From NCBI GenBank assembly GCA_020634215.1, contig JACKCD010000049.1, forward strand, positions 1 through 47,503: 47,503 bases of DNA. The letters are read 5' to 3'. The notes below the pieces were generated by a model, which made no database searches, was not told the DNA's origin, and saw only the letters and a program-made list of their open reading frames with translations. Source of the stretch: Ardenticatenaceae bacterium (lineage in GTDB: Bacteria > Chloroflexota > Anaerolineae > Promineifilales > Promineifilaceae). Position numbers and translations under genes: made by a program. This document shows positions 35,364 through 43,702 of the stretch, one piece after another; position 1 is the first letter of the stretch; each line of letters opens with the position of its first letter.

Positions 35364-37118
35364 ATGAATCGCACCCGTCTTATTTTCTTTGGCATTATCG
35401 GCCTCGCCGCCTGCATCGTCGCCACCCTGCTCCTAACCCAACTCTTGGGCCGCGCCCGTGATCTTGCCACCAGCGACAGTGGCGACAGCCCTGCAACCAT
35501 TGAAGTTCCCAGAGGCTCTGTTTTGGTCACGCTGGCCTCCTCCAACACCAAGGAAAGCTGGCTCAACCAGGTGGTGGAAAAGTTTAACGCCGCTGGCATT
35601 AGCACCAGCGACGGCAGCCCCATTGTGGTCAACGTCAGCCACGTCACCTCCGGCGGCTCAATGAACGCCATTTTGGACGGCAGCAGCCAGCCCGTGGCCT
35701 GGAGTCCCGGCGATCAGTCGTGGGTGGATCAGGCTAACGAAACGTGGCGGCAGCGGACAAATCGGCCGTTAGCCAGCCAAAGCTGTGAACCCACCGTCTA
35801 TGCACCGCTCGGTTTTGCCATGTGGCGACCCATGGCGGAAACGCTGGGCTGGCCCAATACCCCCATTGGCTGGGACAAAATTGTGGAATTGGCGGCTGAC
35901 CCCAACGGCTGGGCAACTTATGGCCGGCCGGAATGGAGGCAATTCCGCTTCGGCCACACCCACCCCGCCTACGCCAACTCTGGGCTGCTCTCCATGACTA
36001 GCTTTGTCTATGGCATTGCCGGCAAAACCGACACCCTGACCGCCGCCGACATCTATTCGCCCAAAGTGGAAGAGGCGATGCGACAGTTGGAGGAAAACAC
36101 CTCCAAATATGGTCGACAAGCTCCGGCACTGCTGGACGCGATGGCGCGGCAGGGGCCAAGCTATCTCCACGCTGCCGCTGTGCCAGAGGCTGAAGTGGTG
36201 CGCTTTAACATTGAACGCGGCGACGAGCTAACGTTTCCGCTGGCGTTTATTTTTCCGTCGGGCGGCACCATTTGGGGGGAACACCCCTACTGCGTGTTGG
36301 ACAATGCCGATTGGGTGACGGACGAGGAGGCGGAAGCGGCAGCCATTTTCCGCGATTATTTGCTGGCAAAAGAGCAGCAGGAGATGGCAATTGATAATTA
36401 TTTACGGCCGTTAAGCAGCTCTATTCCCCCCCGCGCCCCCCTGACCCTGGAAAATGGCACCGACCCCAGCATTACCCCGGACACCGTAGCCCCCCTGCCC
36501 AGCCCCAACACCGAAATCAGCAACGCCGTCATTGACCTGTTCAACATCACCAAGCGCAAAGCCACCATTCTGATTGTGCTGGATACCTCCGGCAGCATGG
36601 AGGGGGATCGCATTCGCACCGCCCGCGATGCCACCGTGGAATTTCTCAGCCGTTTGGATGCCAACGATGAGGTAGGGCTGATGATCTTTAGCGATGACGT
36701 GACCACGCTGTCCCCGCCCAGCCGGGTGGGAGACGTGGTGGAAGGGCTGGGACAGCGAGTAAGTGGACTTGTTGCTGATGGTAATACAGCACTATACGAA
36801 TCAGTGTGCGAGGCGGTGGCACAAACGGCCGTTCAGCAAGCAGAAGATATCGCTGCCGAAGAAACCCGTCTCTACGGCATCATTTTGCTTTCCGATGGCG
36901 AAGACACGGTGGGAACGATTACCGAAAACCAGATGTTTGCCACCTGCCTGCCCGCCAACGCCGAAGCCGACGGCATCAAAATCTTTCCCATCGCCTTTGG
37001 TGAAGCCGCCGACCAAGATGTATTGAATCGTATTGCTGATGTGACTGGTGGGCGGCTGTTTACGGCCGATCCCGCTTCGATTGGCAACGTTTATTTATCC
37101 ATTTCAGCGGAACAGTAA
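35364..37118 (+). CDS. Substrate-binding-protein / von Willebrand A fusion, membrane-anchored
   Basis: 584 residues. A single N-terminal membrane anchor (LIFFGIIGLAACIVATLLLTQLL) precedes an extracellular solute-binding-like domain (about 50-350: VLVTLASSNTKESWLNQVVEKF, then YAPLGFAMWRPMAE). A von Willebrand A domain follows (about 395-580) with the MIDAS DTSGSME, then FSDDVTTL, GNTALYESV and LLSDGEDTVGT. Such fusions occur in Chloroflexota and actinobacteria, sometimes near AAA+ and surface-protein genes; ligand and partner are unknown. It is separated from the upstream gene by the hairpin at 35222. Two native-type motifs (the palindrome and NGW/NGT-rich codons) mark it as backbone. Confidence 0.8.
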   Translation: MNRTRLIFFGIIGLAACIVATLLLTQLLGRARDLATSDSGDSPATIEVPRGSVLVTLASSNTKESWLNQVVEKFNAAGISTSDGSPIVVNVSHVTSGGSMNAILDGSSQPVAWSPGDQSWVDQANETWRQRTNRPLASQSCEPTVYAPLGFAMWRPMAETLGWPNTPIGWDKIVELAADPNGWATYGRPEWRQFRFGHTHPAYANSGLLSMTSFVYGIAGKTDTLTAADIYSPKVEEAMRQLEENTSKYGRQAPALLDAMARQGPSYLHAAAVPEAEVVRFNIERGDELTFPLAFIFPSGGTIWGEHPYCVLDNADWVTDEEAEAAAIFRDYLLAKEQQEMAIDNYLRPLSSSIPPRAPLTLENGTDPSITPDTVAPLPSPNTEISNAVIDLFNITKRKATILIVLDTSGSMEGDRIRTARDATVEFLSRLDANDEVGLMIFSDDVTTLSPPSRVGDVVEGLGQRVSGLVADGNTALYESVCEAVAQTAVQQAEDIAAEETRLYGIILLSDGEDTVGTITENQMFATCLPANAEADGIKIFPIAFGEAADQDVLNRIADVTGGRLFTADPASIGNVYLSISAEQ

Positions 37119-37220
37119 ATGAAAATGGGGCGCTGATTTGCCCGATTTCGCTTTAATCTCGACTTTTGCATTGACATAAACTGCTCCGTCATTTATTGAC
37201 AGCAAACAACCTTAATAATT

Positions 37221-37321
37221 GAATAGAGAACGCCATCAACGACACCTCGAAAAAGCGCACACTGTGCTTAATTTGCACCCTTTTGCACCCTTTTGGGAGC
37301 AGGTGCAACGGTTCTCTATTC
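37221..37321. repeat. About 100-bp element with terminal inverted repeats
   Basis: GAATAGAGAACG (37221-37232) and CGGTTCTCTATTC (37309-37321) are inverted ends. The interior has a tandem TTTGCACCC-TTTTGCACCC. The outer sequence TGAATAGAGAACGCC resembles TGAATAGAAACCGCC in the right end of the IS1380-like element. It could be a small non-autonomous relative. The 37119-37404 gap holds no gene that I can see. Confidence 0.5.
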
Positions 37322-37404
37322 TGTATACTAAAAGGTATATGCTTGATACCGTTTGTCACAGTCAACAGTTGGAAAAGCCTGTTTGATGAAATGCAGGAGA
37401 AGAC

Positions 37405-37671
37405 ATGGCTAATAGCATAAAAACACTACGCCTTGGTCAGCCAGCATCATATTGCATCCAGGTACAGGGTGTGCTTGATAGTTCATGGAGTGATTACTTT
37501 TGTGGATTGACAATCACACAAATGCAGTGTGTCGAGCAAGGATCAATAACCGTCCTGTCAGGACAAATTGTAGATCAATTGATGTTGCTTGGCGTGTTAC
37601 AACGTCTATGCAATCTTGGTCTGTCCATTCGCTCGGTCGAATGGTTAATGGAGGAAGTTGTTTCGTCTTGA
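37405..37671 (+). CDS. Hypothetical 88-aa protein of the regulator cassette
   Basis: The start is supported by GGAGAAGAC just before ATG 37405. The pattern is a beta segment (YCIQVQGVLDSSWSDYFCGL), a second beta hairpin ending in a turn (GSITVLSGQIVDQLMLLGVLQRL) and a final helix-strand (NLGLSIRSVEWLMEEV). I recall many short Chloroflexota proteins of this QVxGxLDxSWSD...TxLxGxxxDQAxLxGxL pattern, but no function is established. It lies 20 nt ahead of the SARP-like gene. The same start region, without the body, is kept in copy A at 25411. Confidence 0.7.
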   Translation: MANSIKTLRLGQPASYCIQVQGVLDSSWSDYFCGLTITQMQCVEQGSITVLSGQIVDQLMLLGVLQRLCNLGLSIRSVEWLMEEVVSS

Positions 37672-37690
37672 TAGAGTAGAAGGAGACAGC

Positions 37691-38107
37691 ATGATGAAGC
37701 TTTATCTCTCAGGTAAATATCGCCTCTTATACAATGAGACACCCATTACGGGCTTTCGCTCAGACAAGGTACGAGCATTGTTAGCATATCTTGTGTTGGC
37801 AAAGGGACGGCCGTTTACCCGCACCCACCTCAGCAACCTCCTTTGGGCAGACTACCTATCCAGCTCTGCTCGCGCCAGCCTGCGCGTTGCCCTTTCCAAT
37901 TTGCGTCAAGTACTCGCACCAATGGACGACCTTCTCGAACTCGATGATCAGATTGTATGTTTCAACCATCAATCCCCACAATTTTGGTGCGATGTCTTGG
38001 CAGATGAAACCCTAATCAACTCCCCTTTGTTCTTGCTCGATTTGCAGCATATCTCGGCGATGCCCTTTCAAATATGGCGTAGACAACAGACAGGAGAATC
38101 CAGTTAG
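37691..38107 (+). CDS. Short SARP-type DNA-binding regulator (OmpR/PhoB-like winged helix)
   Basis: 138 residues from ATG 37691, with GAAGGAGA upstream; the track to 37658 lacks a ribosome site. MKLYLSGKYRLLYNETPI, then KVRALLAYLVLAKGRPFTRTHL, NLLWADYLSSSARASLRVAL and SNLRQVLAP match the winged-helix DNA-binding domain of SARP activators. The bacterial transcriptional activation (BTAD) domain that normally follows is missing: after about 100 residues only a short tail to RRQQTGESS remains. It could be a natural stand-alone DNA-binding protein or a C-terminally truncated one. Direct repeats suited to a SARP begin 50 nt after its stop. Confidence 0.75.
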   Translation: MMKLYLSGKYRLLYNETPITGFRSDKVRALLAYLVLAKGRPFTRTHLSNLLWADYLSSSARASLRVALSNLRQVLAPMDDLLELDDQIVCFNHQSPQFWCDVLADETLINSPLFLLDLQHISAMPFQIWRRQQTGESS

Positions 38108-38156
38108 GTTACTGATTGAGATGCGCCACCCGCGCTGCACGGCCAGCGCAGGGAAT

Positions 38157-38196
38157 CGTTACGCACTCGTTACGCACTCGTTACGCTTTCGTTGTG
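38157..38196 (+). promoter_or_regulatory. Four heptamer repeats at 11-bp period (SARP-type operator, copy B)
   Basis: CGTTACG at 38157, 38168 and 38179 and CGTTGTG at 38190 are spaced by CACT, CACT and CTTT. Three are exact. The spacing is identical to copy A at 25559. SARPs such as ActII-ORF4 and DnrI bind heptamer direct repeats with 4-bp spacers near the -35 region. An AT-rich TATCTTTACCATATAAC follows within 50 nt and may hold the -10. Confidence 0.55.
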
Positions 38197-38276
38197 CAGC
38201 TCTGGTTGTCCCACCTGCCCCCCTAAGGTATCTTTACCATATAACATTGGCACACCCAACAAGAGCAAAGCGAACA

Positions 38277-38599
38277 TGGAAGCAGTTTTGATATTCATCG
38301 CAGGATCAGCAGTAGGCAGCATCGTCGTAACATGGTTCTCCCGTGTCACAGAAAAGCTCCCATTCTCATCCGCTTCACAAATAACAGATAATCCCCTAAA
38401 AAAAATCAACGGGATTGGCCCAATATATGCGGCTCGCTTACAACAAGCTGGAATTATCAGCTTAGAGCAGTTGGCGGCTGCCTCCCCCGACGCGCTTTAC
38501 AGCATAGCCTCGGGTGGTCGTACCAATCTACGGATGGATGTAAAAGCCTGGATTAAGCAGGCACAACAATTGACCCAAAAGGGAATCGCTACGACCTGA
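38277..38599 (+). CDS. Small membrane-anchored helix-hairpin-helix protein
   Basis: 107 residues from ATG 38277. One N-terminal membrane helix (AVLIFIAGSAVGSIVVTWF) is followed by a linker and the HhH pattern LKKINGIGPIYAARLQQAGI-ISLEQLAAASPDAL. This is typical of DUF4332-like and 'predicted flap endonuclease-1-like' HhH domains that bind DNA or proteins without sequence preference. The C-terminal KAWIKQAQQL tail completes the domain. It is the last gene of the cassette, 80 nt after the heptamer repeats. The frameshifted twin at 25679 shows it was part of the duplicated unit. Confidence 0.75.
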
Positions 38600-38821
38600 T
38601 TGTCGGCAGCAAAAAGAGAACGCGCTACTTCACTTGGTTCATCAGCACGTTCTCGAAATGGCGAAACAGGCTCTGAGCCAGGTTTTTCTACGCCCATTTG
38701 CGATTGCGCTTCCACTTATATTATAGCTCCTTTGGCTACGCAAGAAGGAGCGTAAAGCAATAAAATTAGACACACTATGTCGAAAGGGCGGAGCTTACCC
38801 AAATCTAGCTGACTATCTATT

Positions 38822-39820
38822 ATGAAGAGCAAGCAAATTTATCCCATCCTTGTAACCCTCATTATTGTGCTTTGGTTAGGCTATATGATCTCAGCCGAGC
38901 AATTCGTCCTTTTCACCAAATGGTGGCCGATGTCACTGACAATGGTATTAGGATCATTTGTAGCGGGTGCATCGGCTGAAGGCGGTGCGGCCGTTGCCTT
39001 TCCCGTTTTCACCAAAGTCCTACACATTCCCGCCACCGAAGCCCGCACCTTCGGTCTGATGATCCAAGCCGTGGGCATGACGACAGCCTCCATTGTTATC
39101 ATAACGCGGGGTGTCAAAATCTTGCCGCAGGTCATCACTTGGGTATCCGCTGGTGGGGTAGCCGGTATGATCGTTGGCTCCCTGCTCATCCCCATTCCCA
39201 CCCCCTACCCTAAGCTATTATTCACCTTCGTAACGGCCGCTTTTGGCGTGGCCCTCATCCTCTCCCGCTGGGTCCTAAAATGGCAACCCCTTGATGAATT
39301 TATCATCAACACCCCAACCCGCCGTTGGCTCTTTCTGGGCATCGGCCTTGTCGGCGGCATTTTTGCCGCCAACACAGGATCAGGCATAGACACGCTCACC
39401 TTTATCGTGCTGACGCTAGCGTTTGGTGTCAACGAAAAAGTTAGCACCCCAACAACCGTTGTCATCATGGGGTTAAACTCCCTCGTCGGCTTTTTTACCC
39501 AAGGGGTTTTGCTCCAATCTATTGGCATCGTCTGGGAATATTGGCTGGTCTGCGTCCCCATCGTCATCTTTGGCGCACCGTTTGGCGCATGGGTAGCCAG
39601 CCGCATCAGCCGCGATGCGATCATCTATCTACTGCTCACACTCATTACGATTGAGCTGGTGACAACCATCATTCTGATTCCATTTACTGGCACAATGGTT
39701 GCTTTCACACTTATCACCATCGTCGTTTGCACCATTTGGTTTGCAGGGATGTTGCGCTATCGTCACAAGGGTAAAATAACGCAAGCGATGCCTCTCCCTG
39801 TTAGCGATGCAACGCTGTAG
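38822..39820 (+). CDS. TauE/SafE-family permease heading set 2
   Basis: 332 residues with about nine predicted membrane spans. The family repeats are VLGSFVAGASAEGGAAVAFPVFT in the first half and GGIFAANTGSGIDTLTFIVL in the second half. It is longer than and distinct from the member at 3466. Its place in front of sulfotransferase-containing biosynthetic genes suggests transport of a sulfur oxyanion (sulfite/sulfonate) or the product, but no substrate is visible. There is no clear ribosome site before ATG 38822. Confidence 0.85.
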   Translation: MKSKQIYPILVTLIIVLWLGYMISAEQFVLFTKWWPMSLTMVLGSFVAGASAEGGAAVAFPVFTKVLHIPATEARTFGLMIQAVGMTTASIVIITRGVKILPQVITWVSAGGVAGMIVGSLLIPIPTPYPKLLFTFVTAAFGVALILSRWVLKWQPLDEFIINTPTRRWLFLGIGLVGGIFAANTGSGIDTLTFIVLTLAFGVNEKVSTPTTVVIMGLNSLVGFFTQGVLLQSIGIVWEYWLVCVPIVIFGAPFGAWVASRISRDAIIYLLLTLITIELVTTIILIPFTGTMVAFTLITIVVCTIWFAGMLRYRHKGKITQAMPLPVSDATL

Positions 39821-39919
39821 CCCAAGATGGTTTACATGATTGACCGTGCTGATCACACCCCGCATCAGGGGACGACTGAGGCTTTCAACTAGCCATTTAT
39901 CATACACAAAAGACCTGCT

Positions 39920-40540
39920 ATGCGAAAACTGCTTCCTCTATCGCCCCCAAAACTAACCTCGAATGATGAGTTCGACCCATTTGCTGACTTGATTTTGATG
40001 CAGCGCGAAAAGCCGCGCAGCTTGCGCTCGGTTAACTTGCACACGCTTTCCCCCTTCCAGCGGGCGTTATTGTCAATTGACGGTACGGTAACAAAATTTA
40101 TCGAAGCATACAGGCTCGAACCAATTGAAATTACGCGCCTTCGACAGCACGAACAGACTTTGCACGACGACCATCACTGGCTTGAAGCATCGGCCGGCAC
40201 GCGGGTGCTGGCGCGTGAGGTGCTGCTGCGCGGCAAATACAGCGCAACCGTTTATGCCTACGCCATCTCGCTACTCATTCTCGACCGCCTGCCAGAAAGG
40301 GTCATTCGAGATTTAGATGTTGAGCCGGCCGGGTTGGGGCGCATCTTGCTCAACAGCCAGCTAGAAAATCGCCGCGACATTTTATGGTATGGGCGCGAAT
40401 GTGTTGAAACGCTGCCCGACCCAATTGCGGCCGAGACGGGTCAAGATTTTCTCAGCCGAACGTATCGAATTGTGGTGGGAGATCGGCCGATTATGCTCAT
40501 CAACGAAAAGTTCCCCACATCCATGAGAGATGGGAACTAA
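39920..40540 (+). CDS. Chorismate-lyase-like (UbiC/DUF98 fold) protein
   Basis: 206 residues. TLSPFQRALLSIDGTVTKFIEAY and the ending TYRIVVGDRPIMLINEKFP match the pattern of the chorismate lyase / DUF98 group, in which the terminal INExFP-type Glu lies in the active site. Middle parts (ARDVLL-like REVLLRGKYSATVYAYAISLL, SQLENRRDILWYG) are also alike. Such enzymes cleave chorismate to 4-hydroxybenzoate and pyruvate. This would provide the aryl starter for the AMP ligase at 41436. I cannot exclude a related ligand-binding (UTRA-type) role. Confidence 0.65.
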   Translation: MRKLLPLSPPKLTSNDEFDPFADLILMQREKPRSLRSVNLHTLSPFQRALLSIDGTVTKFIEAYRLEPIEITRLRQHEQTLHDDHHWLEASAGTRVLAREVLLRGKYSATVYAYAISLLILDRLPERVIRDLDVEPAGLGRILLNSQLENRRDILWYGRECVETLPDPIAAETGQDFLSRTYRIVVGDRPIMLINEKFPTSMRDGN

Positions 40541-40612
40541 TGAGATGAAGAAGCAAGCAAACCATGAGATTGGATAACGCGCTTATTCCGAGAGCGCGAG
40601 AAGGACGTAAAC

Positions 40613-41443
40613 ATGGACATTCACGAAATAGGCTATCTTTATGTGGCCGCAGGAGATAAATACATCAATGAAGCAATCGTTTCGGCCGAAAGTCTAAAAA
40701 GGCTTAATGCCAGCGTCCACATCACCTTGATTACTGACAAAGACATTGAGAACTCTCCGTTTGATCAGATAATCATTCGTCCTGTAACGATTCGAGGCGC
40801 TCCAGATGGGTGGCTATACAAAGTGAAACACATGTATGAGGACACGCCCTACGAAAGAACGTTGTTCCTCGATACAGACACCTATTTTTGTGAGGATTGT
40901 CAAGACCTATTTGAAACGCTGGACTTTTTTGACATGGCGCTGGCGCTTGCCCCAGCAGACCCCAACCAACCGAAATCGCCCAAGACGAACAACCCATTAG
41001 TCGCCTGTAAGCCATACAATACAGGCGTTATTCTGTTTAGAAAAAGCGCGAATAACGATGTGTTGTTTCGTAAATGGCTGGAGATGTACGAAAAAAAGGT
41101 AGCCTCGCAAAATTTGGCGGAATGGGATGGCAGTTTGGGAAGATTTGAGGGTGATCAACCTGTTTTCTTAGAAGCTTGGCTGCAGTCTGATAGTAAGATT
41201 TGTACGCTTTCCAATGCTTGGAATGCGAGGTCTCCGCTATTTTTTAATTGGAACGAACCAATAAAAATCATTCACGGCAGACACAAAGACTTTGAAGCAA
41301 TCAAAAACGAGATGAATCGTGAATGGGGGAGCGAGAAAGTTGTGAAAACTAGGTTTTGGTTGCCTGGTAAAAATATGAGCATGTTGTTTGATAGACGTAC
41401 CGGCACGATTTTCGGTGATCCCAAGCGTTACTTAGATGAATGA
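40613..41443 (+). CDS. GT8-like glycosyltransferase
   Basis: 276 residues, no signal, cytoplasmic. GYLYVAAGDKYINEAIVSAESL is a nucleotide-sugar-binding start, RTLFLDTDTYFCED carries the DxD metal motif, and YNTGVILFRKS and NWNEPIKIIHGRHKDF resemble acceptor and pyrophosphate contacts of family 8 (GT-A fold) retaining enzymes. GAAGGACG precedes ATG 40613. Sugar and acceptor are unknown; glycosylation of the aryl-peptide is the obvious guess from position. It overlaps the ligase by 8 nt. Confidence 0.75.
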   Translation: MDIHEIGYLYVAAGDKYINEAIVSAESLKRLNASVHITLITDKDIENSPFDQIIIRPVTIRGAPDGWLYKVKHMYEDTPYERTLFLDTDTYFCEDCQDLFETLDFFDMALALAPADPNQPKSPKTNNPLVACKPYNTGVILFRKSANNDVLFRKWLEMYEKKVASQNLAEWDGSLGRFEGDQPVFLEAWLQSDSKICTLSNAWNARSPLFFNWNEPIKIIHGRHKDFEAIKNEMNREWGSEKVVKTRFWLPGKNMSMLFDRRTGTIFGDPKRYLDE

Positions 41444-43046
41444 TGCTCTGTTAGCTGGCTGGAAACGGCCGTTAAATAGCTCCCTCAAAGAATGTATGAA
41501 ATCCACTGAACTCCCCCTCTTTTACAATGCCAACAGCATTTTAGAGAACAATCTCACCCACCGCCCTGATAAAATCGCCCTGCTCAGTAACGGCCGTATT
41601 CTCACTTTTCAGGAAGTTGCTAATGAAGCCAACCAAGTAGGAAATGCGTTACAAGCAATGGGCGTCCGTTTTGGCGACCGCGTCGGCATTCTCGCACCCG
41701 ATAGTGCAGAGTGGGTTACGTCTTTCTTCGGCATCATCAAAGTTGGAGCCATCGCGGTTTGCATCAACACACTGCTCCAATCCCATGAGTACGATTACAT
41801 TCTGCGCGATAGCGGCCTCCGCGTCCTCATTGTGCATGAAAGTTTATTGCCACTGATTGAGCCAGTTCGTGGCGAACAGCATGTTATTGTCATTGGTCAG
41901 CCACAACACCCGTCCGATAGCGCATTTGCCGACTGGATTCAGCCGCAACCAACCCAACTTACGGCCGTTCCAACACACCGAGACGACTTCTGCTCATTGC
42001 ACTACTCCAGCGGCACAACCGGCCAGCCCAAAGGCATGTTTCACGCCCACAAAGATTATGCCCTCATTGCCCAGAATACAGGTGTAGAACTCTTGGGCAT
42101 GACCGAACAAGATTGCACCTTTTCGGTTGCCAAGCTCTTCTTTGTGTATGGCTTAGGTGCCAACCTGGTTATGCCGTGGCATGTCGGAGCCAGCATTGTG
42201 CTATATGCAGGTTCACCACGTCTGGCCGTCGGCATACTCGACACCATCGAACGGTTTAAGCCAACCATCTTAATCAGCGTCCCCACCGCCTACATCACCC
42301 AATTGGTGCTCAAACAGATGTCCGAACGGTACGATCTCACGTCGCTACGTCTATGCCTCTCGGCAGGTGAAGCCCTGCCCGCTTCGGTGTGGCAACAATG
42401 GAAAGAGGCAACAGGGTTAGAGATTTTGGATACCATTGGCTGTACCGAAACGCTTCACACCTTCATGGCGAATCGCCCCGATGATTTGCGCCCAGGCAGC
42501 AGTGGTAAGCCATCCCCCGGTCATGAGGTCAAGTTGGTAGATGATGCTGGCAACGAAGTCGCTGATGGTGAGATTGGCAATTTGCTCGTCAAGAGCGAGT
42601 CAACCTCGCTGTTTTACCTGCATCAGTACGAGAAAAGCAGACAGACTTTTCGCGGCGAATGGCTGTTTACGGGGGACAAATACACGCGGGACGCAGATGG
42701 CTTCTATTGGCACATGGGGCGTGCGGATGACATGTTCAAGGTTGGTGGCCTCTGGGTATCACCCGTAGAGGTCGAAAGTGTGCTGCTAAACCATCCCGCC
42801 GTCTTGGAATGTGCGCTGGTGACACAATCAGACCAGCAGGGTATGATTAAGCCCAAGGCGTATGTCCGTTTGCATAATGGCTACCAACCGTCTAATAATT
42901 TATTGCGTACCCTATTGCAACATTGTGGTAGCCAATTGGCTGCCTACAAATGTCCCCACTGGATTGAGTTCGTAGATGACTTGCCCAAGACGGCCACAGG
43001 CAAAATTCAAAGATTTAAGCTGCGTCGGCCGGCCGAAAATTCATAA
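41436..43046 (+). CDS. Benzoate-CoA-ligase-type aryl AMP ligase
   Basis: 536 residues. The ANL motifs are LHYSSGTTGQPKGMFH (A3), the family-specific VAKLFFVYGLGANLVMPW, GCTETLHTF (A5), TGDKYTRDADG (A7) and KTATGKIQRFKL (A10 Lys). The KLFF-YGLG motif is the hallmark of benzoate/4-hydroxybenzoate-CoA ligases. It should adenylate an aryl acid and load CoA or the ACP encoded at 45234. A later start, 41496 (MKSTELPLFYNANS), would fit the family N-terminus better; the first 20 codons include the only AACGGCCGTT palindrome of set 2. It overlaps the glycosyltransferase gene. Confidence 0.88.
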   Translation: MNDALLAGWKRPLNSSLKECMKSTELPLFYNANSILENNLTHRPDKIALLSNGRILTFQEVANEANQVGNALQAMGVRFGDRVGILAPDSAEWVTSFFGIIKVGAIAVCINTLLQSHEYDYILRDSGLRVLIVHESLLPLIEPVRGEQHVIVIGQPQHPSDSAFADWIQPQPTQLTAVPTHRDDFCSLHYSSGTTGQPKGMFHAHKDYALIAQNTGVELLGMTEQDCTFSVAKLFFVYGLGANLVMPWHVGASIVLYAGSPRLAVGILDTIERFKPTILISVPTAYITQLVLKQMSERYDLTSLRLCLSAGEALPASVWQQWKEATGLEILDTIGCTETLHTFMANRPDDLRPGSSGKPSPGHEVKLVDDAGNEVADGEIGNLLVKSESTSLFYLHQYEKSRQTFRGEWLFTGDKYTRDADGFYWHMGRADDMFKVGGLWVSPVEVESVLLNHPAVLECALVTQSDQQGMIKPKAYVRLHNGYQPSNNLLRTLLQHCGSQLAAYKCPHWIEFVDDLPKTATGKIQRFKLRRPAENS

Positions 43047-43058
43047 GGCGACATAACA

Positions 43059-43694
43059 ATGAAAATAATCGGTGCTGGGCTAGGGCGCACAGGGACTTCA
43101 TCGCTCAAAGTAGCCCTAGAAATGTTGGGATTTGCTCCCTGTTATCACATGGACGTGCTGGGCGAGCATCCCGACCACGTTGATTTTTGGCTGGCTGCCG
43201 CTGCTGGTCAGCCTGTTGATTGGCGTAGCTTTTTTGCAGCGTATGCTGCTACGCTCGACTGGCCTGCTTGCGACTACTACCAAGCGTTGTTGGTATTCTA
43301 TCCCGATGCGAAAGTCATTCTAACCGTGCGTGATGGCGACAAATGGTACGACAGCATGTACGAGACGATTTACAGCTACAACAACAGCTTTCCAAGCTGG
43401 GCAAAAGCGGTCGCACCGCAAGCGGCGCGACTCGTTCATTTGAGACAGCTTCAAATCTTGCAGGCAAAATTCAACGACCAGTTTGAGAACCGTCAGCACG
43501 CCATCGACATTTTTAACGCGCACAATGAAGCAGTCAAACAAACAGTTCCCGCCCATCGCCTGTTACTTTTCGAGGTACAGCAAGGTTGGGAGCCACTGTG
43601 TGAGTTTCTTGAACGCCCAACGCCGACGGAACCATTTCCCCACGTCAACGACCGCAAGCAGTTTCAGCGCTTTGGCAAATGGGCAAAGAAGTAG
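43059..43694 (+). CDS. Sulfotransferase-family protein (second, unrelated to 30605)
   Basis: 211 residues. IIGAGLGRTGTSSLKVALEMLGF is a P-loop-like phosphosulfate-binding motif. VILTVRDGDKWYDSMYETI is the 3'-phosphate motif in which the Arg-Asp pair replaces the SULT Arg-x-Pro. This matches the short sulfotransferase group (Pfam Sulfotransfer_4 type) that is common in bacterial and eukaryotic secondary metabolism. It lies 12 nt after the ligase. Together with the SULT at 30605 it gives two sulfation steps or two specificities. The acceptor is unknown. Confidence 0.8.
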   Translation: MKIIGAGLGRTGTSSLKVALEMLGFAPCYHMDVLGEHPDHVDFWLAAAAGQPVDWRSFFAAYAATLDWPACDYYQALLVFYPDAKVILTVRDGDKWYDSMYETIYSYNNSFPSWAKAVAPQAARLVHLRQLQILQAKFNDQFENRQHAIDIFNAHNEAVKQTVPAHRLLLFEVQQGWEPLCEFLERPTPTEPFPHVNDRKQFQRFGKWAKK

Positions 43695-43702
43695 ACAAGA
43701 AG

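Noticed and set aside
39920..40540. A GntR/UTRA regulator call for the chorismate-lyase-like protein
   Set aside because: No DNA-binding domain is present, and the ending and gene context fit the lyase reading better, although it is not certain.
40773..41015. Minus-strand frame inside the glycosyltransferase
   Set aside because: It is a shadow of the DxD-containing gene, with no ribosome site.
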